DNA of 64,000 bases from Ligaoa zhengdingensis (GTDB taxonomy: Bacteria > Bacillota > Clostridia > Oscillospirales > Ruminococcaceae). The stretch lies in the NCBI RefSeq assembly GCF_014384885.1, contig NZ_JACRST010000003.1:1-64000 (forward strand), given 5' to 3'. The position numbers and the translations under genes were made by a program. The notes under the pieces are model-generated. The model ran no database searches. It was not told the origin of the DNA and worked only from the letters and a program-made list of their open reading frames with translations. Shown here in pieces: positions 9,391 through 19,900 of the stretch. Every line of letters begins with the position of its first letter. Positions within the stretch are counted from its first letter, which is position 1.

Positions 9391-9438
9391 CGTAAGGTAA
9401 CACGTAAGGTAACAGACTTACAAGGGATAAGGTAACAA
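9391..9438 (+). repeat. Three short direct repeats downstream of tRNA-Gly
   Basis: CGTAAGGTAACA occurs twice in tandem (9391-9402 and 9403-9414), with a third close copy ATAAGGTAACAA at 9427-9438. Short repeats of this kind next to a tRNA resemble integrase arm sites. No integrase gene was seen nearby. The rest of 9335-9586 shows no gene. Confidence 0.55.
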
Positions 9439-9586
9439 ATATTATACTACGAGTGATCGTCCTAGAAGCTCTTTTTGATCTCATTCTGGATGACCTTCAG
9501 GAACCAGCGCACTAAGACTGATAGATCATTGCTGCTGCTTTTGTATCGTTGAAAATAGCGGCTCTATGACTATAAATCGTTCTGTT

Positions 9587-10387
9587 TTAGGATATTTTTC
9601 CTGCAAATAAGGTGCCTGATTGGCCACCTTTTATGATTTCATATAGACTTTCAGGTGCTTTTCCATTTGTGATAATGGTATCTATCCCTTGTGCGGTGGC
9701 AAGCTGAGCGGCCCGAAGTTTTGTTTTCATGCCGCCTGTTCCGCGCCTTGAGCCTGCGCCGCCTGCAAGAGAATATATTGTTTCATCAATTTGTTCTATC
9801 CGGCTGATCAGCTTGGCATTTGGGTGCAGTCGCGGGTCTGCATCATACAGACCGTTTATATCGGACAAGATGACGAGCCGCTTTGCCCTGCATAGAACCG
9901 CAACGACAGCGGAAAGCATGTCGTTATCGCCGAATAGCCTATCCTCCGATTCTATCTCTGTATAGCTTACTGAATCATTTTCATTGACAATGGGGATAAT
10001 GTTCATTTCCAATAGGGCGTTGAATGTATTTGTCAAATTTTCTTTCTTTTCTTCTTGTTCCATGTCTTCCGCATTCAGCAGAATTTGGGCGATTGTCTTG
10101 TCGTAATCATTGAAAAATTTGTCATACAAATACATGATGCTGCATTGACCGACCGCAGCAGCAGCCTGTTTCATTCGCATACTGGAAGGACGCTCTTTCA
10201 TATTCAGTTTGTTCGTTCCAACGGCTATCGCGCCGGAAGATACCAAAATCACTTCATACCCCATATTTTGAATGTCGGACAGTACACACGCAAGGCGGTC
10301 AAAGGAACGCAGGTCGCTTTTTCCCATTTCGTTTGTCAGTGTGGAAGTTCCAACTTTTACTACGATTCTGTTTTGATATAGTCCCAT
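9587..10387 (-). CDS. proB: Glutamate 5-kinase, short form without PUA domain
   Basis: An amino-acid kinase that phosphorylates glutamate as the first step of proline synthesis. Seen: VVKVGTSTLT at the N-terminus, SSGAIAVG, the NENDSV substrate loop, GDNDMLSA, and RGTGGMKTK near the C-terminus. At 266 residues it ends after the kinase domain and lacks the PUA domain found in many ProB. The open frame extends to 10450, but the ATG at 10387 has GAGGTG just upstream and sits one base after the stop of the upstream gene, so the two are probably translationally coupled. No proA is adjacent. A+T content is higher than in the flanking core. Confidence 0.88.
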   Translation of the reverse strand: MGLYQNRIVVKVGTSTLTNEMGKSDLRSFDRLACVLSDIQNMGYEVILVSSGAIAVGTNKLNMKERPSSMRMKQAAAAVGQCSIMYLYDKFFNDYDKTIAQILLNAEDMEQEEKKENLTNTFNALLEMNIIPIVNENDSVSYTEIESEDRLFGDNDMLSAVVAVLCRAKRLVILSDINGLYDADPRLHPNAKLISRIEQIDETIYSLAGGAGSRRGTGGMKTKLRAAQLATAQGIDTIITNGKAPESLYEIIKGGQSGTLFAGKIS

Positions 10388-10388
10388 A

Positions 10389-10928
10389 TCACACCTCAAT
10401 AACAGTGGCAGTATGCTTTGTAAATGGCAGGAACTTCCGGTAAATGTCATCTGTTTTCACTTTCATGTATCCGGTTGTCGTGCCGTCGCTGCACCCATAC
10501 CATTCTTCTGCAAGGACATCTTTATCAAAAACAATCCTCACTTTGTTTTCGCTGTCTAAAAGGCTGCTGAAAACAGTTGCTGCGCCTATTTTTGTGCTGA
10601 GCATGGCATCCATTTGTTCCGCTGGCGCAAAGGAGACGCGGGAAACATCTAATGCATTGCTGAAGTCTTTAGAGCGAAACGGCTTATTGCCAACGGTAAT
10701 AAACAAATAGAAATCGGTTTGCTGCCTGTTGCAGAGGAATAGGGTTTTTACCATATTCATATTCAGTTTTTCATTAATGGCAACGCAGTCCTCCATTGTA
10801 ATCGCTTCCTCTGTATCGACGCGCTCAAACGGAATTTTCAGTTTTTCTAATGTCTCATAGACTTTTTTCTGAAGCTGCGTCTGAAAATGACAGGGAGCTT
10901 CGGTTTGAATTTCACTTACATAAAACAT
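10389..10928 (-). CDS. Prolyl-tRNA editing protein (YbaK/ProX-type deacylase)
   Basis: A 179-residue YbaK-fold protein of the ProX/PrdX group, which hydrolyses mischarged tRNA-Pro. Typical features are a KTLFL strand with the conserved Lys, FxxxVGNKPFRSKDFSNAL, and a C-terminal FLPFT. An AGGAG precedes ATG 10928. It is coupled to the glutamate kinase downstream, so the pair joins proline supply and proline-tRNA quality control. The gene faces away from the LysR gene across a 123-base intergenic region with an inverted repeat. Confidence 0.85.
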   Translation of the reverse strand: MFYVSEIQTEAPCHFQTQLQKKVYETLEKLKIPFERVDTEEAITMEDCVAINEKLNMNMVKTLFLCNRQQTDFYLFITVGNKPFRSKDFSNALDVSRVSFAPAEQMDAMLSTKIGAATVFSSLLDSENKVRIVFDKDVLAEEWYGCSDGTTTGYMKVKTDDIYRKFLPFTKHTATVIEV

Positions 10929-11002
10929 GTTGCTGTCACACTCCTGCTTGACTTTTTTGCGTTTTCAGTTTACCATACTTTTTATAATTACAAAAGCGAA
11001 TG

Positions 11003-11025
11003 TTTATCATGAAAAATATGATAAA
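11003..11025. promoter_or_regulatory. Candidate LysR operator
   Basis: Perfect 8-bp inverted repeat (TTTATCAT / ATGATAAA) with 7-nt spacing, containing an ATC-N11-GAT core of the T-N11-A type. It lies between the divergent lysR-type and editing-protein genes. Confidence 0.55.
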
Positions 11026-11051
11026 ATCAGATGGAAAAACAGGGTGATAGT

Positions 11052-11918
11052 ATGGATATGAATATCCAAAAGTATATGGCATTTGTAAAAACAGTAGAGT
11101 ATGGCAGTTTTACAAAAGCCGCTGAGATGCTTCATTATTCCCAATCTGGCATTAGCCGCATGATTAATGATTTGGAAAAAGAGTGGAAAATCGTTCTGTT
11201 GGAACGGGGGAAATTGGGGGTAAGACTCACAAGCGACGGAATGAAGCTGCTTCCGCATGCCAAGAGCGTCTGCATGGAATACGAGAAACTGCAAATGGAG
11301 GTAGACGAGCTCTCCGGGCTGCAATCCGGGCTGATCCGTATCGGTACATTTTCCAGTGTGGCGACACATTGGCTGCCGAACATCATCAGAGAATTTCAAA
11401 AGGCATATCCGAACATTGATTATGAATTGTTACTTGGCGACTATACGGAAATCGAAGCATGGATATTAGACGGACGTGTGGATTGCGGTTTCCTGCGTTT
11501 GCCCGCACATCCGGAATTTGAAACAATTTTTTTAGAACAGGACAGGTTGCTTGCTGTCCTGCCAGAAAATCATTCTTTGGTACACCTTGAGAAAGTCCCT
11601 GTTGCCGCGCTCTGTGATGAACCGTTTATGCTTTTGGAGAAAGGCGCAAAAACGGAGGTGTCGGAAATATTTGAACGCTGCAATCTAACGCCTAAAGTGC
11701 ATTTTACAACGTGGGACGATTACGCGATTATGTCAATGGTGGAAAGCGGTCTTGGCATCAGCATTCTGCCGGAATTGATTTTGAAGCGTGTTCCATATCG
11801 AATTGTTGTAAAAGAATTAGACGTTCCTGCCTATCGAAAAATTGGTATCGCTTTGCGGAATAAAAAAACAGCTTCGCTTGCGGTAAAACGGTTCTTAGAG
11901 TATCTGCAATATCGTTAA
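11052..11918 (+). CDS. LysR-family transcriptional regulator
   Basis: About 288 residues. An N-terminal winged helix (YMAFVKTVEYGSFTKAAEML, then QSGISRMINDLEKE) is followed by a two-lobed effector domain. The open frame begins at 11031, but the Met at 11052 (or 11058) better fits the family start and has GGGTGAT upstream. It is divergent from the tRNA-editing/glutamate-kinase pair, the classic LysR arrangement, so it probably controls that pair. The effector is unknown; a proline-related signal is a guess from context. Confidence 0.88.
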   Translation: MDMNIQKYMAFVKTVEYGSFTKAAEMLHYSQSGISRMINDLEKEWKIVLLERGKLGVRLTSDGMKLLPHAKSVCMEYEKLQMEVDELSGLQSGLIRIGTFSSVATHWLPNIIREFQKAYPNIDYELLLGDYTEIEAWILDGRVDCGFLRLPAHPEFETIFLEQDRLLAVLPENHSLVHLEKVPVAALCDEPFMLLEKGAKTEVSEIFERCNLTPKVHFTTWDDYAIMSMVESGLGISILPELILKRVPYRIVVKELDVPAYRKIGIALRNKKTASLAVKRFLEYLQYR

Positions 11919-11938
11919 AACTTCAGAAAGTAAAATGC

Positions 11939-11996
11939 CAAGACAGCGCCCCCATATTTAACCCGATTTACGGTTGAATATGGGGGCGCTGTCTTG
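11939..11996 (+). terminator. 25-bp hairpin after lysR gene
   Basis: Arms 11939-11963 and 11972-11996 pair over 25 bp with a single mismatch and an 8-nt loop. There is no good T-tract on either side. It begins 20 bases after the stop, so a terminator is likely, but the length is unusual. Confidence 0.5.
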
Positions 11997-12141
11997 CGGT
12001 TCAGATCTTTATATCAAAATGAAAAATTAAGTTGTTAAAAGAGTTGCAAAGAAAAAATCTCATTACATTGTTCGACGATAAGAAAACAAAATTGATACAA
12101 AGTGGAGATCGACCGCTGTAAGATCATATCGGTTTAATATA

Positions 12142-12187
12142 TAGCAGTTTCCTTAACACGGTAGGTCTAGCGTTAAGGAAACTGCTA
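12142..12187. repeat. 16-bp perfect inverted repeat in gene-free stretch
   Basis: TAGCAGTTTCCTTAAC (12142-12157) and its exact reverse complement (12172-12187) flank a 14-nt loop. The stretch 11997-12424 holds no gene; this repeat and the promoter at 12278 are the only structures seen. Confidence 0.6.
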
Positions 12188-12277
12188 CAAAATTATCAAT
12201 TTAGTGAATGTAAGCTGAGCACGCATAGATATCATAAATAATATGTGAAAATAATAAACTTTTTAAAATATTTTTTA

Positions 12278-12306
12278 TTTACAAAATTTGTTATTTGTTG
12301 TATAGT
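12278..12306 (+). promoter_or_regulatory. Promoter of the secreted protein/Rhs operon
   Basis: TTTACA (12278-12283), a 17-bp spacer and TATAGT (12301-12306), about 115 bases before the first start codon. Confidence 0.6.
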
Positions 12307-12424
12307 AAAAACATATCATCCAATATTATACAAAATTCTACAAATTATGGATGGTTTGGGAGGTGGAACTAATTTTCCTTGGGGTAGGTTGAAGACAAAC
12401 GAGAGTTGAGAACGGAGGAGATTT

Positions 12425-13894
12425 ATGAAACGACAACTGAGGATTGTGACAGGATTAATCGCGATGTTGAGCATACTTGTTGGGTTGACAGTCGTTGCGT
12501 ATGCGACGGAAAAGCATCCGAATCAGGTAAAGAGCAATGATATCGGACTTGATGAAGAAGGGAATCCTGTAGATCTGGATTTGTGGGAGTACAGTTTTGA
12601 AGCCTCCCCGCAACTACTTAGCCTGGAAGGTGCAGAGGATGAAAGCGATGAAAAAATCGCAAATGTGCGTTACGTTGGACCGATTATTGACGGACGAATC
12701 TTGGGAAATGCACCAGCAACCATTCAAAGCAGTGCGACGAATTATGATTCTGCCTTTCAAAATATGACCAGCTTGATATATCCCCCTGAAATACCGGAAG
12801 GCGTTATTTCAATGAACCATACCTTCAATGGGTGCAGTAATTTAGTAGCGGCGCCAGAAATTCCATCTACAGTTACATCTATGAACTTTTGTTTCGCTAA
12901 CTGTACCAGCATGGTGACACCGCCGCCGTCAATTCCGGAGGGAGTTTACACTGTTTACGGGACATTTGCAAATTGCAGCAGTATGACGACAGCGCCGCAA
13001 TTTGTCAGTTGGCCTGGGATGGTGCAAAACTTGTTTATCCAATGTACAAGTTTAAATCTGGATATGACGGTGCAGCCGACACTTTCGTATACGACCAGCG
13101 GAATGTTTGATAATGTCTTGAGCGTGCGATTTTTAAGAACAGATACGACTCTTGTTGACTATGCGGCAAGTACCCCAGCAGGGGGATATGATGCACCTCA
13201 AAACTGGATTATGGTGCAGCATGAAGAACTCGGAAACATCGCTTTAGGACAAACCTATAGCTACACAGGATATCTTGGAACAAAGCCGTTAGATTATATG
13301 ACGGAATATGTAAAAGAAGAATGGATAGATTTCACGCCGACACAAAGTGGGGAGTATAGGATTTTATTAAACGGAAGTGATATGACGGCATATTTTGGGG
13401 AAAAAGCAGGGACATTGAGCTGTCTATCCTATCATTCAAGCGTGTTGGATATCACAAGAGCATTGACGGCAGGAATCACTTACAGAGTCAAAATAGAAGG
13501 CTCTGAAAATAGTAGCAGCAGCCTACAAATTAGTTCGGAGGGAACTACGCCGCCAGCTCCGCCTCAAGAATATATCGCAGGAGAAGAATACAGCTTTGCG
13601 GTGAAAGCAGAAAATGTGACAAACTTCAGCAACATTGTGTATAAGCTGGAATTCGACAACACCAAATTTGACATCGTGAACCTGTGTGCTGGGATGTATC
13701 CGGCAAAGACAACAACGGGAACTTGTTCCGGCCAGTATATCACAATTCAGTCGATTGACAGCACAGGCGTGACCTTCAAGTGCACGAGGACGGTGCCGGC
13801 AGGCAAGGCGTATACAGGGGTGATCAATGTCATCAAACTCAAGGCGAAGACAACAGGGGAAGCGGAAGTAAAAGTGACAACGACGAATGCGTAA
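12425..13894 (+). CDS. Secreted protein with DUF285/BspA-like repeats and cohesin-like C-terminus
   Basis: 489 residues with an N-terminal signal peptide ending near VVAYATE. Residues about 115-200 hold short repeats of the form FNGCSNLVAAPEIP / FANCTSMVTPP / FANCSSMTTAP, which resemble the DUF285/BspA-like surface repeats. The last 110 residues (from YIAGEEYSFAVKAENV) look like a cohesin-type beta-sandwich. ATG 12425 follows GGAGGAG. It lies 15 bases before the Rhs gene, and both signal peptides share the VAYATE end, which suggests one secreted system. It may act as a surface partner for the Rhs protein; this is inference. Confidence 0.7.
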   Translation: MKRQLRIVTGLIAMLSILVGLTVVAYATEKHPNQVKSNDIGLDEEGNPVDLDLWEYSFEASPQLLSLEGAEDESDEKIANVRYVGPIIDGRILGNAPATIQSSATNYDSAFQNMTSLIYPPEIPEGVISMNHTFNGCSNLVAAPEIPSTVTSMNFCFANCTSMVTPPPSIPEGVYTVYGTFANCSSMTTAPQFVSWPGMVQNLFIQCTSLNLDMTVQPTLSYTTSGMFDNVLSVRFLRTDTTLVDYAASTPAGGYDAPQNWIMVQHEELGNIALGQTYSYTGYLGTKPLDYMTEYVKEEWIDFTPTQSGEYRILLNGSDMTAYFGEKAGTLSCLSYHSSVLDITRALTAGITYRVKIEGSENSSSSLQISSEGTTPPAPPQEYIAGEEYSFAVKAENVTNFSNIVYKLEFDNTKFDIVNLCAGMYPAKTTTGTCSGQYITIQSIDSTGVTFKCTRTVPAGKAYTGVINVIKLKAKTTGEAEVKVTTTNA

Positions 13895-13909
13895 TGGAGG
13901 AGGGGCATT

Positions 13910-16900
13910 ATGGATCGAACCAGTTTAAAACAGAAGCTGCTGAGCATTTTGCTGTGTGCGGTAATGACGTTCAACCTGGGAACCGTGGCGTATGCGACGG
14001 AGCCAATGAGAGAAAATACACAAGAAGAAGCATCACAATCGGAATCCGTAGTGGAAGAACAGCAGGATATAGCTCCCGAGGTGGAGGAACAGGAGAGCGC
14101 CTCTGAGTCTTCGGGTGAAGAAGTTTCCAGTACGCCAGAAACGAAATCAGACAAAGAGCAAGGAACCACTGAGGAATCTTCCGAGCCGTCCATTGAAGAT
14201 GGCGAAGCATCCAGTGAGCCGGAGAAGCCGGACACGGAAGCGCTGGGAACAGAAGGAGATAATACAGGAGCGGAGCCGGGAAGCGGCGATGTTCCTGAAG
14301 AAAGCGATCCGCAGAGCCAAGCGCCAGAGGGTTTGACCGACGAGGAGCTGGACGCGCTCAAGGATTCCATCACGGAATATACGGAGGAGGAAAAGGCTGT
14401 TCTTTTAGAGAAGTTGGGGTTAACGGAAGAGCAAGTCTTGACTTTGGAAACGGAAGAAAAGTATACCCTACCCCAGATTGGGCTAATCAGTATTATTAAA
14501 GCTAATTATCCATTTTCTTTGGAAGATGCAATAACCTTTTTCGGGCATCACTACAACCTTGGAAATATTAAGCGAACAATAGCGGAACTTATTATTTTAA
14601 CGGACGACGATTTAAACCATGTAACAGCCCATGAGGTGGAAAGCTATTTCTTGAATGGCAACGAAACAGAAGTGATCCGTGATGCGGTAATTATTGCAGA
14701 AATAACAGGACTTCCAATGGGAGAACTGATCAGACCAGTTCCAACAGAGGAGGAACTGAATCTATCTTCGAATGAATCTCTGCACTTTACAAATAGAAGG
14801 ACCCGCCAGTTGAACCGTGCCTTGTCCTATAGAAACTGGTCCAATGGAGTTTATACAGTAGTCAACATAGAAAATTTTGAAGAATATTATTGGATCAACC
14901 TAGAGAGCATTCTGGCGGAACTGAGTGGGGAAGAAGACGAAGTGGATTCTGGATTACTCAATCAAGCACTGGAAAATATTCTCTATCAGGCGTTAGAACT
15001 GGAAGCTGAACTATATGGCGAGATGGTATTTGCAATTTCTCGTGCAGTTCCAGAAGAGAAATCGGAGGAGGAGCCAGAAAGAAACATAGTGGAAACAAGG
15101 GCATCGCGTCCCCGCCCGCCAGCTGAGGAGGATAAGGATAACCCGGTGGAAGCGCCCTATGCGGTTGCAGCAAAGGAAAATGAGCAAATCAATATGGCGA
15201 CGGGTGCCTTGAAATACACATACAATGTCCTGGAATTGCCGAATACAAATGGAAATGGGTTTAAATTGAGCCTCACATATGACTTGGATGAAGCGGCAGT
15301 TGGAAAGGAGTTCTTCGGCAGTAAAACAAGAAAGGTTTATTGTAATCGGTATACAGAATATACCGATACGGGAGAATTTTATGACCAATATTATAAGTAC
15401 TATTTGGAAAATGATAAATCGTATCAATGGGATTATGAAGATGATAATGATCCGAGTGATGGTGTTTATGTGACTCAAATGGGGCCGACGACCGATCTCA
15501 CTACAGTTAATGAACTGTTAGATAGCTTTTCGGACACCACGAGCAACCTCGGACCTGGTTGGATGTGGGACTTGCCAATTATCGATACGCAACTGAGAGG
15601 ATATAACCTTCTATATCTGCCAAACGTGGGCAAGTTTGCCTTTAAAGCCAGCGAATTAAAGTTTGAGAAATATCCGAGAGACGACATTAGTATTTCGAAA
15701 GAAGGCTCAGGTTCGAATGAGAAATATAAAGTGACGTTAAAGGATGGAGAAAAATATTATTTTAAGAAGTCTACCGGACAGCTACTGGAGTCTGAAGATC
15801 GCTATGGGAATAAAACGATCTTTAGTTACGATGGGGACTGGTTGCAAAGTATTGTGGATTGTTACGGAAGGGCAATAAATTTCAGCTATACAACTGAATC
15901 AGGGAACAGGAAACTGACAGTAACCGCCCCGGATGGAGGAACAATAATCTTTCATTGTGCACCAAAAGCTGTGATTGATCAAGAGGACGGAGGGTATATC
16001 AATCAGCAAATTTTATCCAGAATTGTAGACCAAGAGAATCGGGAGACCAGCTTTGATTACGATGCCAGTGAATATACTTTCGATTTCTATGACAAGATGG
16101 ATGAACGCACCATGTATAAAATTATGGATGGTGCGGTAACAAATTCTATTTTGACACTTAAAGAAGTCACCTATCCGACTGGTGCGAAGACACTTTATAC
16201 CTACACGACCGATTGGGAAAATTTGGCGAAATATGGCCGTATAAAAAAATACAAGGTCAAAACCAGAACAGACATAATAGACGACGGAAACTATAATGTA
16301 GAAAGTTTTCCTAGCTATGGAAGATATACACAGCATCCTAAAAAAACGACCTCTACTAGTAGAACATTTATTACAGAGCGCAAAGAACTGTTGGAAAATC
16401 AGACGTTGCGTTCCTATAAATACACATTTAATGAAGATTTCTTGACGACAAAAGAAGAATTTGAGAGCATTACAAATGCAGCCGGTGGAAAACTGAGCAA
16501 AACAACCACTCGTCTGTTTAGTACCTATCAATTGCCAACAAAAGAAACTGTCGTAAGCACAGACACGACGAGTGGTACTTCCAACAATGCACAGACGCTC
16601 ATCAAGCAGTACAGTTACAACAAAACAGGCAATCTACTATACGAAATTGGAACGAAGGCAGAAGGCAGTTCAACCGATACGACATACCGCACGGATTATA
16701 CTTACTATACAGACACGTCTACCCCTTACAGCCATCTTTTAACGAAGACCTACAAGCAGGACGCAAATACGACAATCCGGGAAGTAAATGTGTTGGATGA
16801 AGCGACTCACTCTATGGTAATCCGCACTGAGGTCTACAGCAAAGATTGTTCAGATGTTAATGCGGATTACGTTTTACAAAGCAAGACAGAGTACAGCTAC

Positions 16901-19900
16901 AACTCGAAAGGAAATGTGACGCAGAAGAGGGAATACCAGGATGTGACCACCGGAGAGTGTATCATAACGAACTACGAGTATGACAGCAGCGGAGCGAATG
17001 TGATCAAAGAGACGGTGCTGGGCGAGAGGGACAGCGACGGCAATGTCATCAACGAAGCGGACAACATCTCGACCAGCTATACCTACGACGCCATGGGCAA
17101 TGTGACCTCTATCACTGATCCCAACGGGAATACCAGTAGCATCACTTATGATAGCATCTATCGCGTTACTGAGAAAAAGGATGCCCTCAACCATACGGAA
17201 ACATACGCATACGACGATACCGCGAACAGCACAATCTACACCGATCAGCGCGGCAAGTCCTACGAATATCAGTATGATCCGCTGGGGCGTCTTGAGACGG
17301 TGAAATATCTGCCGGATAAAGATCATCCGGAGAATGGCCAGCTGCTGGCTGCCTACGAATACGATGCAAACGGCAGGCTGATCAGGGAGAGCAAGAACCA
17401 GGATGCGGGCGGAGTGCGCAATATCCGCTATGAATACGACGCGCTGGACCGGCAGATCAGCAAAGGATATTATGAGAGCGATACCGCAGCCACGCCGGTT
17501 TATCTCGAGACCACGTCCTATGAGGATGTGACGTCATCGGACGACAATTCAGGCGATATCACCAAGGGCGGATCGAAGGTGACGATCACAATCGGCAATC
17601 GCGTGACAACCCAATATTACAACCGGTATGGAGAACTGATCCAGGAAGGCGGAGTGCTCAATGGGTCAGACGCACAGACCAGCACCTATTACGAATACAA
17701 CTACCTGGGCCAGAAAGTGGCGGATAAACAGTACATCGGCGGTGCGTTAACAACTGTGGCGGCATACGAACTGGACTACGCAGGCCGGATTGTGAAAACG
17801 ACCGATGCGCTGGGCGGCTATGCGTCTACAGAATACGACGATAGGGGGCAGGTGCTCAACCAGACGGATAAGAAGCAAAAGGTAACGGTCAACACCTACG
17901 ATATCTTTGGGCGGATGGTGGAGCAGAAGCAGCCGTTTGCTTCAGACGCAGGGCAGGATGTGGAACAGTACAGTTTCCAATACACCGAATACGACAAAGC
18001 AGGCAATGTGGTGAAAACGAGGCGGAGCAACCAGGCGAGCGACAGCGCGGCGGGCCGCTATGCCGTCACGGAGTATGAGTACGACGCCAATAACCGATTG
18101 ACGGATGTGATTCAGACGATCGAGGGGACAAAGAAGCAATACACCCACTATGAGCTGGACGCAGCGGGCAACACGATAGCGGCGTATATCGGGCTGAGTG
18201 TGCCGTATGGGCAGCGGTCCACATCGGAACCCTACTCGGTCATCGAGTACGAATACGACGACCAGGGCCGCCTGGTCAAGACAACCTATCCGGATGATAC
18301 GGTGGAGACTGTCACCTACGATGCGAATGGGAACAAGGCAACCGCAACGGACCGCAACGGAGCAGTGACGACCTACAGCTATGACGCAGCGGGCAGAGTG
18401 ATCAGCGAGAGCACAGCGCAGGGAGAGGCCGCGCCAGTAGTAAAAAGCTATAGCTATACCGGAGCAGGGGATATTGCGGCGGTGTCGGCCGAAGGCATGA
18501 CCATCGGCTATGAGTATGACGGCCTGGGCCGGATGACCCAGGAAACCCAGCCGGATGGGATCGTAAAGGAATACGGGTACGACAATCGGGGCAACCGTCT
18601 GTCATTCGTGCTGAAGCAGGATAATGTGGAACGGGTGAACGAGGGTTATACCTACGATGCTCTAAACCGTATGCAGACGGTGAAGGAAGGCGGAACAACC
18701 GTAGCCACGTATACCTACGACGCGAACGGGAACCGCGCAAGCCTGACGCAGGGCGGCGTGACGACAACCTACACCTACAACGACGCGAATCTCGTGACCA
18801 GCTTGACAAACAAAAAGGGAACGGACATATTGAGTTCCTATAGTTATACCTACTACCTGGACGGCAACCAGCGCACTAAGACAGATGTGGTGAATAACAG
18901 GACAACGACGTATGGTTACGACCTGGCGGGGCGTCTGACGAGCGAGAGTGAGAGCGGCGGGAACACCTACGCCTACACGTACGACAGCCGGAACAACCGC
19001 GCAAGCCTGACGGTGAGCGGAGACGAGAGCTACAGCGTGGCGTATGAGTACGACGGGGACAACCGCCTGCTGACCGAGACGAAGACGATAAACGGCAGGC
19101 AGGAGATCACGAATTACTCGTACGACAACAACGGGAACCAGATTCTGAAGACGCATTCGGTACTGGAAACAGCAGGCAGCGGCACGGCGGGAGCGTCCCT
19201 GCAGGTCAGCGCATCGGAGCCGGTGGAGTTCGACGCGACGGTATCGGAGTACGACGTGTGGAACCGGCAGGTGAAGGTGACGAACGACGCGGGCACGAGC
19301 AACTACGCGTACTACCCGGATGGGCTGCGTTACAGCAAGACGGTGAACGGCGCGCTGCTGCGTCAGGTATGGGACGGCACGAACCTGGCGTATGAGTACA
19401 CGCTGGGCGAAGAGGACGCGGTTGTACCGGTGCGGCGGTACGCGCGTGGAATCAATGCGATCTACGTAGAGAGCGGCGATGCGAAGAGCTACTACCTGTA
19501 CAACGCGCACGGCGACGTGGTGCAGATGACCGATGCGACAGGCACGGTGACGCAGGAATACGAGTATGACGCATTCGGCAACGAGCAGAACCCCAGCGCA
19601 AACGACACGAACCCCATGCGCTACTGCGGCGAATACTTCGACGCGGAGACCGGCACGATCTACCTGCGCGCCCGGTACTACGACCCGAGCATAGGTAGGT
19701 TTACCAGTGCGGATACCGTGTTGCAGATTATGGTGGAGCTCAGCAGCGGCATTGAAGTGCCTGATCCGTTGAGCTTGAATCGGTATACCTATTGCCATAA
19801 TAATCCGGTGATGTATATGGACTCCACCGGCAACTTTGTAATTTCGACTACGGTTCTATTGGTTGCTGCAGGAGCTGCGATCGTAGGAACAATAGGGGGC

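Noticed and set aside
18662..19798. 378-codon minus-strand frame in the Rhs gene
   Set aside because: Shadow of the YD repeats: Val/Arg/His-rich low-complexity reading opposite a well-supported gene.
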